55,853 nt of DNA, from positions 1 to 55,853 of the forward strand of contig JAHDQS010000019.1 of NCBI GenBank assembly GCA_018433675.1, written 5' to 3'. Shown here piece by piece: positions 27,353-35,159 of the stretch; the stretch's first letter is position 1; each line of letters begins with the position of its first letter. The notes beneath the pieces were generated by a model that worked only from the letters and a program-made list of their open reading frames with translations, did no database searches and had not been told where the DNA came from. The position numbers were made by a program, and so were the translations under genes. The DNA is from Clostridia bacterium. Lineage in GTDB: Bacteria > Bacillota > Peptococcia > DRI-13 > SM3-B62.

Positions 27353-28477
27353 ATGAATGAGACAAAAATCACAAGCCGTCAGATTATTTCGCTAACCGCC
27401 GGAGTGACAACCGCAGGGTCCGTGCTGGTCATTGGAGCATTAATAGCAAGCACAGCAAAGCAGGATGCGTGGATTGGGTCATTTCTGGCTATATTATTCG
27501 GCATTCCTGTCATATGGGTATTTTTGTTTTTGGGCAGACGATTTCCCCGGATGACTTTTGTGGAGATAAGCAGGGAATTGCTTGGCAAATGGCTAGGTAC
27601 TGTTGTTGCCGGCAGTTTTCTTTTCCTTTGCCTGCAAATTTCTTTTCATACACCTTGGTTTATGAGCGATTTTATGACGTCACAAGTTATGCCCGAAACA
27701 CCCCATTATGTCATTAGAGCATTGTATATTGCAGCGATGTCTATTGCGATATTATATGGGCTGGAGGCTTTCGCCCGTGCCTCTGAAATATTTATGCTGG
27801 TTGTCTCAGTTTTGTTTGTTTTTGTCATGGTTATGGTTATACCCAATGCAAAGATAGAGAACCTGCTACCGGTTTTTGAAAACGGCCTAATTCCGGTTCT
27901 GAAAAGTTCAGTGTTTGTTACATGTTTCATAGCCCTTCCTAACATTACAATGATGATGGTATATCCGGCACGTTTGGATGACTTGAATAAGGGTGAAAAG
28001 TCTTTTTTAAAAGGGTATTTTTTGGGTGGAGGCATTACCTGTATTTCCATACTAATGTCTGTCCTGGTATTAGGGTGGGCAATAACGGCTAATTCAAGGT
28101 TTTCTGTCTTTCGGTTTGCTAATTTGATAAATGTAGGAATAGTTTTCTCCCGAATCGAGGTTATTGTTTTTGTCGTTTGGGTGTTAACACAGTTTATTTT
28201 TTGCACAATATACTTTTATGCATTTGTAATCGGGCTTTCCCAGCTGTTGAAGTTGAAGAATCATAAAAGGCTCGTCCTGCCCTTGGCTTTAATTCTTTTG
28301 ACAATGTCAGAGGTTATTTTTCCGGATGTGGCTTATCAGGAGCATTGGGCCGTTTTTACATGGATACCATACATCTTTACTCATGGGTTTGTTCTGCCTG
28401 TTTTTCTGTTGATGGTGTATTGGATTAAAAAACGGGTGCTCAAAATGGACATTGGGGATAATCGAGGGCAAAAGTAA
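27353..28477 (+). CDS. GerAB/ArcD/ProY family germination permease, B subunit, copy 1
   Basis: Integral membrane subunit of the germinant receptor from the amino acid-polyamine-organocation superfamily, usually the ligand-binding subunit. About ten helices over 374 aa; the start ITSRQIISLTAGVTTAGSVL and the middle GLEAFARASEIFM are family-typical. It is a close paralogue of 28640-29764: equal length, roughly four residues in five identical by eye, the same last 14 residues apart from one change. The terminator-like sequence after it is disrupted (AAAGCCTATTAGAGTGATACCA, then gerC-like sequence), so transcription should continue into copy 2. Confidence 0.95.
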   Translation: MNETKITSRQIISLTAGVTTAGSVLVIGALIASTAKQDAWIGSFLAILFGIPVIWVFLFLGRRFPRMTFVEISRELLGKWLGTVVAGSFLFLCLQISFHTPWFMSDFMTSQVMPETPHYVIRALYIAAMSIAILYGLEAFARASEIFMLVVSVLFVFVMVMVIPNAKIENLLPVFENGLIPVLKSSVFVTCFIALPNITMMMVYPARLDDLNKGEKSFLKGYFLGGGITCISILMSVLVLGWAITANSRFSVFRFANLINVGIVFSRIEVIVFVVWVLTQFIFCTIYFYAFVIGLSQLLKLKNHKRLVLPLALILLTMSEVIFPDVAYQEHWAVFTWIPYIFTHGFVLPVFLLMVYWIKKRVLKMDIGDNRGQK

Positions 28478-28491
28478 AGCCTATTAGAGTG

Positions 28492-28629
28492 ATACCATTA
28501 TTTCTTATGCTGTTAGCCTGCACCGGCTGCTGGAGCAGTTACGAGATCAATACGATGGCTATTACCATCGGATTTGCTTGCGTGGATATACTCTCCGGTC
28601 GAAGGAATTATAAATAACTTAGTTGGAGT
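28492..28629 (+). pseudogene. scar of a duplicated gerC/D pair (gerC N-terminus fused to the D-subunit C-terminus)
   Basis: The DNA from ATACCA 28492 to about 28568 is a copy of the gerC signal peptide region (MLLACTGCWSSYEINTMAIT, compare MLFCTGCWSSREINTLAIT at 25960-26017). It then switches to the 3' end of the small D gene (DLLAWIYSPVEGII, compare DLLAWVYSPVEGII at 27286-27327) in another frame. The join falls at CCAT, which is present in both parent sequences. The gerC part can still be read as a 36-codon frame (28507-28617) with a lipobox, and the D part reads in frame into copy 2 of gerB. It is best explained as tandem duplication of C-D-B followed by internal deletion. Confidence 0.85.
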
Positions 28630-28639
28630 AGATAGAATC

Positions 28640-29764
28640 ATGAATAAGACAAAAATTACAAGCCGTCAGCTCATTTCCTTGACCGCCGGGGTGACAGCCG
28701 GAGGTTCCGTACTAGTCAGTGGCGCGTTAATAGCAAGTGTAGCGAAGCAGGATGCGTGGATTGGGTCATTGCTGACCATTTTATTCGGTATTCCTGTAAT
28801 ATGGATATTTTTGTTTTTAGGCAAACGGTTTCCTCGAATGAATCTTGTGGAGGTGAGCCGGGAATTGCTTGGCAAATGGTTTGGAACGATTGTTGCCGGT
28901 AGTTTTCTTTTCCTTTTCCTGCAAATTTCTTATCATATACCTTGGTATATGAGCGATTTTATGACATCCCGAATTATTCCCGAAACACCCTATTATGTCA
29001 TAAAAGCATTGTATATTACAGCGATGTCCATTGCGATATTGTATGGGCTGGAGGCTTTCGCCCGTGCCTCTGAAATATTTATAATGGTTGCCTCGGTTTT
29101 GTTTGTTTTTGTCATGGTGATGGTTGTGCCCAATGCAAAGATAGGGAACTTGCAACCGGTTCTTGAAAACGGTTTGATTCCGGTGCTGAAAAGCTCAGCG
29201 TTTCTCTCATGCTTCTTAACCTTTCCACCCGTCGTAATGTTGATGATATATCCGGCACATTTGGATGACCCGAAAGAAGGTGGAAAGTTCTTTTTTAAGG
29301 GGTACTTCTTAGGCGGAGGTATTACATGTATTTCCATACTGATGTCTGTCTTGGCATTAGGGTGGGCAATAACGGCTAATTCAAGGTTTCCCGTCTTTCG
29401 GCTTGCTAATTTGATAAATGTGGGTATAGTGTTTTCCCGAATCGAGATTATTGTCTTTGTAATTTGGGTGTTGACACAGTTTATTTTCAGTACAGTGTTT
29501 TTTTATGGGTTTGTAACAGGGCTTTCCCAGCTGTTGAAGTTAAAGGATCATAAAAGGCTTGTTCTGCCCTTGGCTTTGCTCCTTTTAACAATGTCAGAGG
29601 TTGTTTTCCCGGACGTGGCTTATCAGGAGAACTGGATCGTTTTTGCATGGGTACCGTACATCTTTACTCACGGGTTTATTCTGCCTGTTTTTCTGCTGGT
29701 GGTGTATTGGGTTAAAAAACGGGTGCTCAAAATGGACATTGGGGATAATCAAGGGCAAAAGTAA
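28640..29764 (+). CDS. GerAB/ArcD/ProY family germination permease, B subunit, copy 2
   Basis: Second B subunit, 374 aa, same topology as the copy at 27353. The open frame extends back to 28574, but that part encodes the remnant of the D gene; ATG 28640 with the GGAG at 28625-28628 mirrors the start arrangement of copy 1 exactly. Differences from copy 1 cluster in the segment after FENGLIPVLKSS (VTCFIALPNITMMMVYPARLDD against LSCFLTFPPVVMLMIYPAHL), which may alter germinant preference. Last gene of the ger operon, followed by the intact terminator. Confidence 0.94.
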   Translation: MNKTKITSRQLISLTAGVTAGGSVLVSGALIASVAKQDAWIGSLLTILFGIPVIWIFLFLGKRFPRMNLVEVSRELLGKWFGTIVAGSFLFLFLQISYHIPWYMSDFMTSRIIPETPYYVIKALYITAMSIAILYGLEAFARASEIFIMVASVLFVFVMVMVVPNAKIGNLQPVLENGLIPVLKSSAFLSCFLTFPPVVMLMIYPAHLDDPKEGGKFFFKGYFLGGGITCISILMSVLALGWAITANSRFPVFRLANLINVGIVFSRIEIIVFVIWVLTQFIFSTVFFYGFVTGLSQLLKLKDHKRLVLPLALLLLTMSEVVFPDVAYQENWIVFAWVPYIFTHGFILPVFLLVVYWVKKRVLKMDIGDNQGQK

Positions 29765-29795
29765 AGCCTATTGGAGTGATACCAATAGGCTTTTT
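29763..29795 (+). terminator. terminator of the ger operon
   Basis: AAAGCCTATTGG (29763-29774), AGTGATA loop, CCAATAGGC and TTTTT. The stem is flanked by AAAA/TTTT on both sides, so it can also serve the convergent small gene. Copy 1 of gerB is followed by only the left half of this stem. Confidence 0.92.
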
Positions 29796-29817
29796 CCACG
29801 GTCAGAGGGGCTAGGCT

Positions 29818-29952
29818 TTAATAACCGCATCCTCCAAAGAACCCTGGGAAGAGCAGAAGGATGAGGATTATTAAAAACAGGGTCGAAAAGCCCCTTCGCG
29901 AACCGTAAGGAGCATAACCATAACCGCAGCCGGGTTTTGCTATCTCAGCCAT
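29818..29952 (-). CDS. YjcZ-like small sporulation-type protein
   Basis: A 44-aa gene on the minus strand. AAAGGAGG sits ideally before the ATG at 29952. The product starts MAEIAKPGCGYGYAPYGSRR, then a hydrophobic helix (FSTLFLIILILLLFPGFF), and ends GGCGY. Gly/Tyr/Cys-rich small proteins with one helix and this ending are the YjcZ type often found in spores of Firmicutes. Convergent to the germination operon, with which it shares a terminator region. Confidence 0.8.
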   Translation of the reverse strand: MAEIAKPGCGYGYAPYGSRRGFSTLFLIILILLLFPGFFGGCGY

Positions 29953-29980
29953 AAATTTGCCTCCTTTATTGTGTTATTAC

Positions 29981-30013
29981 AAGCCTTTGAAGGCGAATTT
30001 GCGTCAAAGGCTT
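29981..30013. repeat. perfect 10-bp inverted repeat upstream of the YjcZ-like gene
   Basis: AAGCCTTTGA (29981-29990) and TCAAAGGCTT (30004-30013) with 13 nt between. It lies in the 5' region of the minus-strand gene and could be an operator or an mRNA hairpin. No T-run follows on either strand. Confidence 0.6.
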
Positions 30014-30096
30014 CCTATCTGCTTTCAGTATATGAGACATGTATGGTAGATGTTACAGAAGGTAATAACCAAAACGGTACGTCACTTGCATTAATA

Positions 30097-30105
30097 TGCT
30101 ATAAT
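30097..30105 (+). promoter_or_regulatory. candidate extended -10 promoter
   Basis: TGCTATAAT fits the extended -10 (TGNTATAAT) consensus; the -35 region is poor. It lies 71 nt before the 55-aa frame at 30176 and 278 nt before DUF3842. Confidence 0.4.
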
Positions 30106-30175
30106 TATATGGGTGTTATGTCGTATTCGGGAACTAGGTGGAAAATGATGTTGCAAAATGGGAGGAAAAATACAT

Positions 30176-30343
30176 ATGAGTGGAAAAATTATAAATGAGA
30201 TAAAAATGACATACAAGGAAGCAAAGTATTTATCTCTTTATTTAACACACAAAGGCTTTTCCCAAGGGATGAGAAAAGAAAAGCGTGGTAATACATTGTT
30301 TGAGAAGATTTCCTCTTTATATCTTATTGTCAAAAGGGTATAA
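30176..30343 (+). CDS. hypothetical 55-aa protein
   Basis: ATG 30176 follows GGGAGG (30160-30165) and gives MSGKIINEIKMTYKEAKYLS then a basic, soluble C-terminus ending SSLYLIVKRV. No family recognised. It lies between a possible extended -10 promoter and the DUF3842 gene. A stem (TCCTCTTTATA 30311-30321 / TATAAAGAGGA 30339-30349) overlaps its end and could regulate the downstream gene. Coding status is uncertain. Confidence 0.35.
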   Translation: MSGKIINEIKMTYKEAKYLSLYLTHKGFSQGMRKEKRGNTLFEKISSLYLIVKRV

Positions 30344-30382
30344 AGAGGATAGGGTAATGAAGTATTAATAAGGGGACGGGAT

Positions 30383-30793
30383 ATGAGCATTTTAGTTGTT
30401 GACGGTATGGGTGGTGGCTTAGGAGCACAAATCGTTACTCAATTGCGACAGCAGATGCCTGCTGCTGAGATAATTGCGGTGGGGACGAATGCAACTGCTA
30501 CGAGTAATATGGTAAAAGCGGGTGCAAGTAAGGGAGCGACCGGAGAAAACGCTGTTAAAGTATGCCTGAGGAATGCAAAGTGTGTGGTGGGACCTATCGG
30601 TATCATTCTAGCGGATGCCATGCTGGGGGAAATAACGTCGCATATTGCAATCTCAATTTGCAGCTCGCCATTGCCCAAAGTTTTAATCCCGGTTAATCAC
30701 AAAAACATAGAAATCGTCGGTATGCATTCGCAGCAAACCATGTCGGTTTTGCTTAAGATGGCAGTGACTAGGGTAGAAGAGATTATGAAGTAA
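30383..30793 (+). CDS. DUF3842 family protein
   Basis: 136-aa cytoplasmic protein with a Rossmann-like N-terminus (ILVVDGMGGGLGAQIVTQL), a central GASKGATGENAVKVCLRNAKCVVGPIGIILADAMLGE, and a C-terminal KVLIPVNHKNIEIVGM, all typical of DUF3842. Function is unknown; the dinucleotide-fold look and the conserved cysteine suggest a small-molecule or redox role, but there is no direct evidence. The ATG at 30383 has only a weak GGGGACGGG site. Confidence 0.88.
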   Translation: MSILVVDGMGGGLGAQIVTQLRQQMPAAEIIAVGTNATATSNMVKAGASKGATGENAVKVCLRNAKCVVGPIGIILADAMLGEITSHIAISICSSPLPKVLIPVNHKNIEIVGMHSQQTMSVLLKMAVTRVEEIMK

Positions 30794-30807
30794 ACATCAA
30801 GAGAGTA

Positions 30808-30999
30808 CTATCTCAGTGTTTGCCCTTCTGTGCCATCACCTTTTGGTTTATCGTTTTCGCAGTGTTCTGTGTGACTTTGAGAAGTAAAATAAAGGTTATT
30901 ATTCTTGCCGGTTGTGAACGGATCGATCATCATTATCATTGTTTGGATATTCTTTTCCTTATAGTTGTCAAAGAATACGGCGGCTTTCTTGATTTTCAT
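30808..30999 (-). CDS. hypothetical 63-aa protein
   Basis: Minus-strand frame starting at ATG 30999 behind AAAGGG. A possible promoter on that strand (TTGCAT, 17 nt, TTTAAT, about 31078-31050) and a strong AAGGAGG at 31047-31041 precede it, but the latter is followed by TTT rather than a start codon in this frame. Product MKIKKAAVFFDNYKEKNIQT then a polar C-terminus; no family recognised. It is convergent to DUF3842. May be non-coding or a decayed gene. Confidence 0.3.
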   Translation of the reverse strand: MKIKKAAVFFDNYKEKNIQTMIMMIDPFTTGKNNNLYFTSQSHTEHCENDKPKGDGTEGQTLR

Positions 31000-31218
31000 C
31001 TTTTCAACCCTTTCGTTAAGAATACTGCTTGTAAATTATACCTCCTTCTTTATTAAATATGACTAATATTTAACATGCAAAATTCATACCGGATATTGTC
31101 TTGAAACAAATGGCTTAATAACGGCTATCTTTTTATTTCGGAAGGAACAAACAACGGCGAAATAGAATACATAAAGATAGACAAGTGGCGTCTTGTCCAG
31201 CTAAGAAGCCCTCGCGAT

Positions 31219-31245
31219 GTATGCACATATGCATACAAAGTATGC
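31219..31245. promoter_or_regulatory. operator-like cluster of three GTATGC half-sites
   Basis: GTATGC at 31219-31224, its reverse complement GCATAC at 31231-31236 and GTATGC again at 31240-31245. The last two form an inverted repeat with a 3-nt spacer. A separate hairpin GACAAG-N6-CTTGTC lies at 31181-31198. The rest of 31057-31180 holds nothing I can assign. Position 42 nt before the sigma-54 activator gene fits autoregulation. Confidence 0.45.
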
Positions 31246-31286
31246 GAAAATGACAACATCACGAGCGATAGAGAGAGGTATTTTTT

Positions 31287-32687
31287 GTGGAAAAGATTAT
31301 TTTATTTGAAGAGGTCAAAAAGGTGTTAGGAATTCTTAATTCTTCTTATAAAGGGCTTTGTATAACTGATCATAGGGGTAAGATTACTTTTTGCAATGAT
31401 GTGGCACTGCAGATAAGCGGCTTGGAGAAAGAGGAGATAAAGGGGAAATATTTAATTGACTTGGTTAAGGAGAAAATAGTTCCCCAAAAACAATATAAAA
31501 GTGTTCTTGAAGCGGGAGAAGATGAAATAAGTGTTGTAAGGTTCTATAACGGTGTTACCGGATTGCTGTTAAGAACACAGGTTTTTTCTGATGAAGGTGA
31601 ATTGAAGGAGGAAGTTTTCAATTTATGTGACGTAACAAAGGTGATGAGGATTTATGAAAGCTTAAAAGAGATGGGACAAGACATCGTAATGTCACAACGA
31701 AAAATGTTGAGAATAGTCCGGCACATAGAAGAGGAAGAAGATCATTTTATTGCTCAGAGTGAAGTTATGCAAGGTATAAAAAGACTTGCCGACAAGATAG
31801 CCAAGGTAAAAACTCCCGTGTTGATACAAGGTGAATCGGGAGTAGGAAAAGATGTTTTGGCCCATTACATTCACGGCTTAGGCAGTAAGGCAGAACCGCG
31901 TCCATTCGTGCAGATCAATTGCAGTGCTATACCCAATTCGCTCTTGGAGTCTGAACTGTTCGGGTATGAGCCGGGTGCGTTTACCGGGGCTTCAAAAACC
32001 GGAAAACAGGGACTATTCGAATTGGCAAACGGTGGGACACTGTTTTTGGATGAAATAGGCTGTATACCATTTTCGACTCAAATCAAACTGTTAAATGTCT
32101 TACAAAGGGGTTTTGTTTATCGGTTGGGCGGAACAAGTACAATCAAGATCAATACGAGAGTAATTGCCGCTACAAACAGTAATTTGCAAGAAATGGTTGC
32201 CGAAAAGAAGTTTCGGATGGACCTTTATTACCGTTTAAATGTCTTATCTCTTGATGTTCCGTCTTTACGTCAACGTAGAGAGGATATTGAGCCGTTATTG
32301 TATTATTTTCTAAACAAGAAAAATGAGGAATACGGTCTGAACATGAGGATCGATCCCTGCCTATTAAATGTTTTATATAATTATGATTGGCCGGGTAATA
32401 TCAGAGAATTAAAGAACTTGGTCGAACGCATGGTTGTTTTGGCAGAGGATAATGTTATAAGTGAAAAGCACCTTCCCGGATATATTAAAGACAAGGTTGC
32501 GGATGAGCATCCTTTGGTTGTCCCAGAGCATTTAAACACGTATGTTCTAAAGACCCTTTTATCAACAGCGGAGGAAGAGATTATCAAAAAGGCTCTTGAA
32601 GAATTCGGTTCAATGCGAAAGGCTGCGAAACAGTTAGGTATTGATTTATCAACCCTTGTCAGAAAAAAGAAAAAATATGGAATATAA
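31287..32687 (+). CDS. sigma-54-dependent transcriptional activator with PAS domain
   Basis: Activator of RNA polymerase-sigma-54. N-terminal PAS-type sensor (residues 14-110, SSYKGLCITDHRGKITFCND), central AAA+ domain with Walker A GESGVGKD at 182-189, the sigma-54-contact loop GAFTGA at 230-235, Walker B GTLFLDEIG, and a C-terminal Fis-type HTH (MRKAAKQLGIDLSTLVRKKKKYG). 466 aa, starts with GTG. Its target is unknown. No clear -24/-12 promoter precedes the adjacent aminotransferase gene, so the target may lie elsewhere or be the lyase operon at 41425. Confidence 0.93.
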   Translation: MEKIILFEEVKKVLGILNSSYKGLCITDHRGKITFCNDVALQISGLEKEEIKGKYLIDLVKEKIVPQKQYKSVLEAGEDEISVVRFYNGVTGLLLRTQVFSDEGELKEEVFNLCDVTKVMRIYESLKEMGQDIVMSQRKMLRIVRHIEEEEDHFIAQSEVMQGIKRLADKIAKVKTPVLIQGESGVGKDVLAHYIHGLGSKAEPRPFVQINCSAIPNSLLESELFGYEPGAFTGASKTGKQGLFELANGGTLFLDEIGCIPFSTQIKLLNVLQRGFVYRLGGTSTIKINTRVIAATNSNLQEMVAEKKFRMDLYYRLNVLSLDVPSLRQRREDIEPLLYYFLNKKNEEYGLNMRIDPCLLNVLYNYDWPGNIRELKNLVERMVVLAEDNVISEKHLPGYIKDKVADEHPLVVPEHLNTYVLKTLLSTAEEEIIKKALEEFGSMRKAAKQLGIDLSTLVRKKKKYGI

Positions 32688-32746
32688 AGCGGGGCGGGTG
32701 GATATATTTTTGGTCTTTATAATATAACAGAAAGCAAAAATAGATA

Positions 32747-32775
32747 TTGATATTTAACACAAAAATATGTATGAT
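32747..32775 (+). promoter_or_regulatory. sigma-A promoter of the aminotransferase gene
   Basis: TTGATA (32747-32752), 17-nt spacer, TATGAT (32770-32775), followed 52 nt later by the start codon. A good sigma-A match, so the gene need not depend on sigma-54. Confidence 0.6.
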
Positions 32776-32826
32776 GTAATTTAATAAGTATATTCACTTT
32801 AATATTATTTGAACGGGGGCGGTAAG

Positions 32827-33870
32827 ATGAGACCACCATATAAAGATGTAAGTAAATTGGGATTTGGTCAATACTTTACTGATTTTATGTTTGTGATGAA
32901 ATATAACGAGGAGAAGGGCTGGTATGATAAGGAAATAAAGAAATATGAGCCTTTCGCTTTTGATCCTGCGGCGTGTGTGCTGCATTATTCACAAGAGGTG
33001 TTTGAAGGACAAAAGGCTTATGTATCGGAGGACGGAAGGGTGTTGATGTTTCGTCCCCTGGAGAATGCTCGGAGGATGAACCGTTCTGCGGTACGCATGT
33101 GTATGCCGGAAATTCCCGAGGATGTATATATGAAGGCGCTAAAGGATCTTATTATGCACGAAAAACATTGGATTCCCCAAACTCCGATGACTTCCTTGTA
33201 TGTACGTCCCACCATGATAGGAGTCGAGCCTTTTTTGGGGGTTAAACCTTCCCGGGAGATATTGTTCTATATTATTCTTTCTCCTGTTGGCCCATACTAC
33301 AAGAATGGTTTTAATCCTATCGGGATATATATTGAGGATGAAATGGTCAGATCTATGCCCGGCGGAGTTGGGGATATTAAAGCAGGCGGCAATTACGGAG
33401 CAAGCTTATTGGGCGGCTTAAAGGCTAAGAAAAAGGGTTTTGAACAGGTCATGTGGTTGGATGCCAAGGAGCACAAATATGTAGAAGAGGTCGGCTCCAT
33501 GAATGTGTTCTTTGTTTATGGCGACAAGCTGGTTACGCCGCCTCTTGACGGCTCTATTCTCCCCGGAATAACCAGGGACGCGGTGATAACTATGGCCTCC
33601 GATTTGGGCTATGAGGTAGAGGAAAGGCCTATCAATATCGATGAAGCTTTACGCGACGCTGAAAACGGCAAGCTGACAGAGATGTTTGGTACCGGTACCG
33701 CCGTTGTTATTTCGCCTGTCGGACTTCTGTTCTATAAAAACAAAGAATATCAGATCAACGAAAAAAAGGTCGGCAAGGTGACACAGAGGTTATACGATGC
33801 CTTGGTCGACATTCAATATGGCAGGGCTGAAGATAGATACAATTGGGTTTACGAATTAGGCAGAATGTAA
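32827..33870 (+). CDS. ilvE: branched-chain amino acid aminotransferase
   Basis: Fold-type IV PLP aminotransferase interconverting Leu/Ile/Val and their 2-oxoacids with glutamate. PLP lysine K185 in GDIKAGGNYGASLL; other markers are LHYSQEVFEGQKAY, EEVGSMNVFFV and GTGTAVVISPVG. Length fits the BCAT type II group (347 aa from ATG 32827; the TTG at 32809 lies upstream of the GGGGGCGG site). In an amino-acid fermenter it may run in the catabolic direction. A nitroreductase gene follows after 21 nt. Confidence 0.94.
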   Translation: MRPPYKDVSKLGFGQYFTDFMFVMKYNEEKGWYDKEIKKYEPFAFDPAACVLHYSQEVFEGQKAYVSEDGRVLMFRPLENARRMNRSAVRMCMPEIPEDVYMKALKDLIMHEKHWIPQTPMTSLYVRPTMIGVEPFLGVKPSREILFYIILSPVGPYYKNGFNPIGIYIEDEMVRSMPGGVGDIKAGGNYGASLLGGLKAKKKGFEQVMWLDAKEHKYVEEVGSMNVFFVYGDKLVTPPLDGSILPGITRDAVITMASDLGYEVEERPINIDEALRDAENGKLTEMFGTGTAVVISPVGLLFYKNKEYQINEKKVGKVTQRLYDALVDIQYGRAEDRYNWVYELGRM

Positions 33871-33891
33871 TAAATATGAGGGGTTTTTTAA

Positions 33892-34515
33892 ATGGAATTC
33901 AGCGAACTCGTCCAGGAAAGAAGGAGTGTGCGGGTTTTTAAGCAAGAACCTGTACCTCAAGAAGAAATCTTGGAAATGATTTCAAAGGCTGTTTTTGCAG
34001 CAAACGCCCGTAATCGGCAAATGTGGCACTTTTATGTCGTGAATAATAAGGATAAAATTGCCAAAATGGCTGAAATTGTTACGACAAGGCTGGAAGAACT
34101 GGCTGCAAAGACAGGTGTTTCTCCCCAAGAGTTGAAGCCTGTTATTAACGCGGCAACTTTATTCGATAAAGCACCGGCAGTTATTGTTGTATCAACCCGT
34201 CTCTCCCGTTCTAAGGCCGACTGGATGCTGAAGGAGAACGGGTACAGTGAACTAGAGATCGATAATCTTCGTTGCAGGCCTGATTTGCAAAGCATTGGTG
34301 CGGCGATTCAAAACCTGCTTATGGCGGCATGGGAAAAGGGTTACGGAACCTGCTGGATGACGGGGCCGTGTGTTGCGCGTCCTGAGTTGGAAAGCTTTTT
34401 GGGAATAACGGAGCCCGATTCGATAGCTGCTTTAATTCCTATCGGCAGGCCTGAAATTGTACCGGCATCCCGTGGCAGGAAAGAGGCAAAAGAAGTAACG
34501 ACCTTTATTGATTAG
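33892..34515 (+). CDS. nitroreductase family protein
   Basis: FMN-dependent NAD(P)H oxidoreductase. The N-terminal EFSELVQERRSVRVFKQEPVPQEEI is the standard FMN-phosphate-binding start, and the C-terminal AWEKGYGTCWMTGP and IPIGRPE are conserved. 207 aa, a usual length. Physiological substrate unknown. Probably co-transcribed with the aminotransferase and closed by the terminator at 34538. Confidence 0.92.
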   Translation: MEFSELVQERRSVRVFKQEPVPQEEILEMISKAVFAANARNRQMWHFYVVNNKDKIAKMAEIVTTRLEELAAKTGVSPQELKPVINAATLFDKAPAVIVVSTRLSRSKADWMLKENGYSELEIDNLRCRPDLQSIGAAIQNLLMAAWEKGYGTCWMTGPCVARPELESFLGITEPDSIAALIPIGRPEIVPASRGRKEAKEVTTFID

Positions 34516-34537
34516 TATAGGTTAATCTTTGTTGTTT

Positions 34538-34560
34538 AAGGAACCGTGAGGTTCCTTTTT
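34538..34560 (+). terminator. rho-independent terminator after the nitroreductase gene
   Basis: AAGGAACC, GTGA loop, GGTTCCTT with TTT tail. Confidence 0.88.
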
Positions 34561-34620
34561 GGTGTTTTCCATGAGTTGTCGTTAAAATAAAAGGTGAGAA
34601 GTATGGCGAAAGGAGAAATG

Positions 34621-35151
34621 ATGATGAAAAAGGGCTTTGAGGAAAGTATTGTCAGGGCAGTGGAATTTATGGCCATATCAGCGATAACGGCACCAAAGGC
34701 GAAGGGGAAAGATTATGTTGATGTAAAGGTTTTAACCGGCACGGAGGTTAATGAACTTGCGGACGCAATGCTGGAATACGGTAAGACTTACCAAAAAAAG
34801 AACTACGACCGTGATGGGGAGAACGTTCGTAATTCGACAGCAGTGCTTTTGCTTTCTTTAAAGGATAGTGCACCGGCAGGGCTTAACTGCGGAGCATGTG
34901 GTAAGAATAAGTGTGCCGAGCTTACAACCATTGAGGGAACGGAATTTGAAGGGCCTCTATGTGCTTGGCGGCTTCTGGATTTAGGGATCGCCATCGGTTC
35001 GGCCGCTAAAACGGCCGGTATGTTCAATCTTGATAATAGGATTATGTACAGGATTGGAGCAGTAGTCAAAAAAACCGGTATGATGTCCGGACAAATCATT
35101 GTCGGCATACCGGTTTCTGTATCGAGTAAAAATATTTATTTTGACAGATAA
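34621..35151 (+). CDS. DUF2148 (ferredoxin domain-containing) protein
   Basis: 176-aa protein with the DUF2148 cysteine pattern in LNCGACGKNKCAEL and the later GPLCAWRLLDLGIAIGSAAKTA, which likely holds an Fe-S cluster. Function is not known. Several in-frame ATGs compete: 34603, 34618, 34621 and 34624. AAAGGAG at 34609-34615 favours 34621 or 34624. It converges on selD with an 8-nt gap and no separate terminator in between. Confidence 0.85.
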   Translation: MMKKGFEESIVRAVEFMAISAITAPKAKGKDYVDVKVLTGTEVNELADAMLEYGKTYQKKNYDRDGENVRNSTAVLLLSLKDSAPAGLNCGACGKNKCAELTTIEGTEFEGPLCAWRLLDLGIAIGSAAKTAGMFNLDNRIMYRIGAVVKKTGMMSGQIIVGIPVSVSSKNIYFDR

Positions 35152-35159
35152 GAAGAAGC

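Noticed and set aside
28574-28639. N-terminal extension of gerB copy 2
   Set aside because: It is the remnant of the small D gene reading in frame by chance; copy 1 starts at the homologous ATG.
29971-30198. 75-aa plus-strand frame before DUF3842
   Set aside because: Starts inside the inverted repeat without a ribosome-binding site and resembles nothing; the 30176 frame in another phase has a better site.
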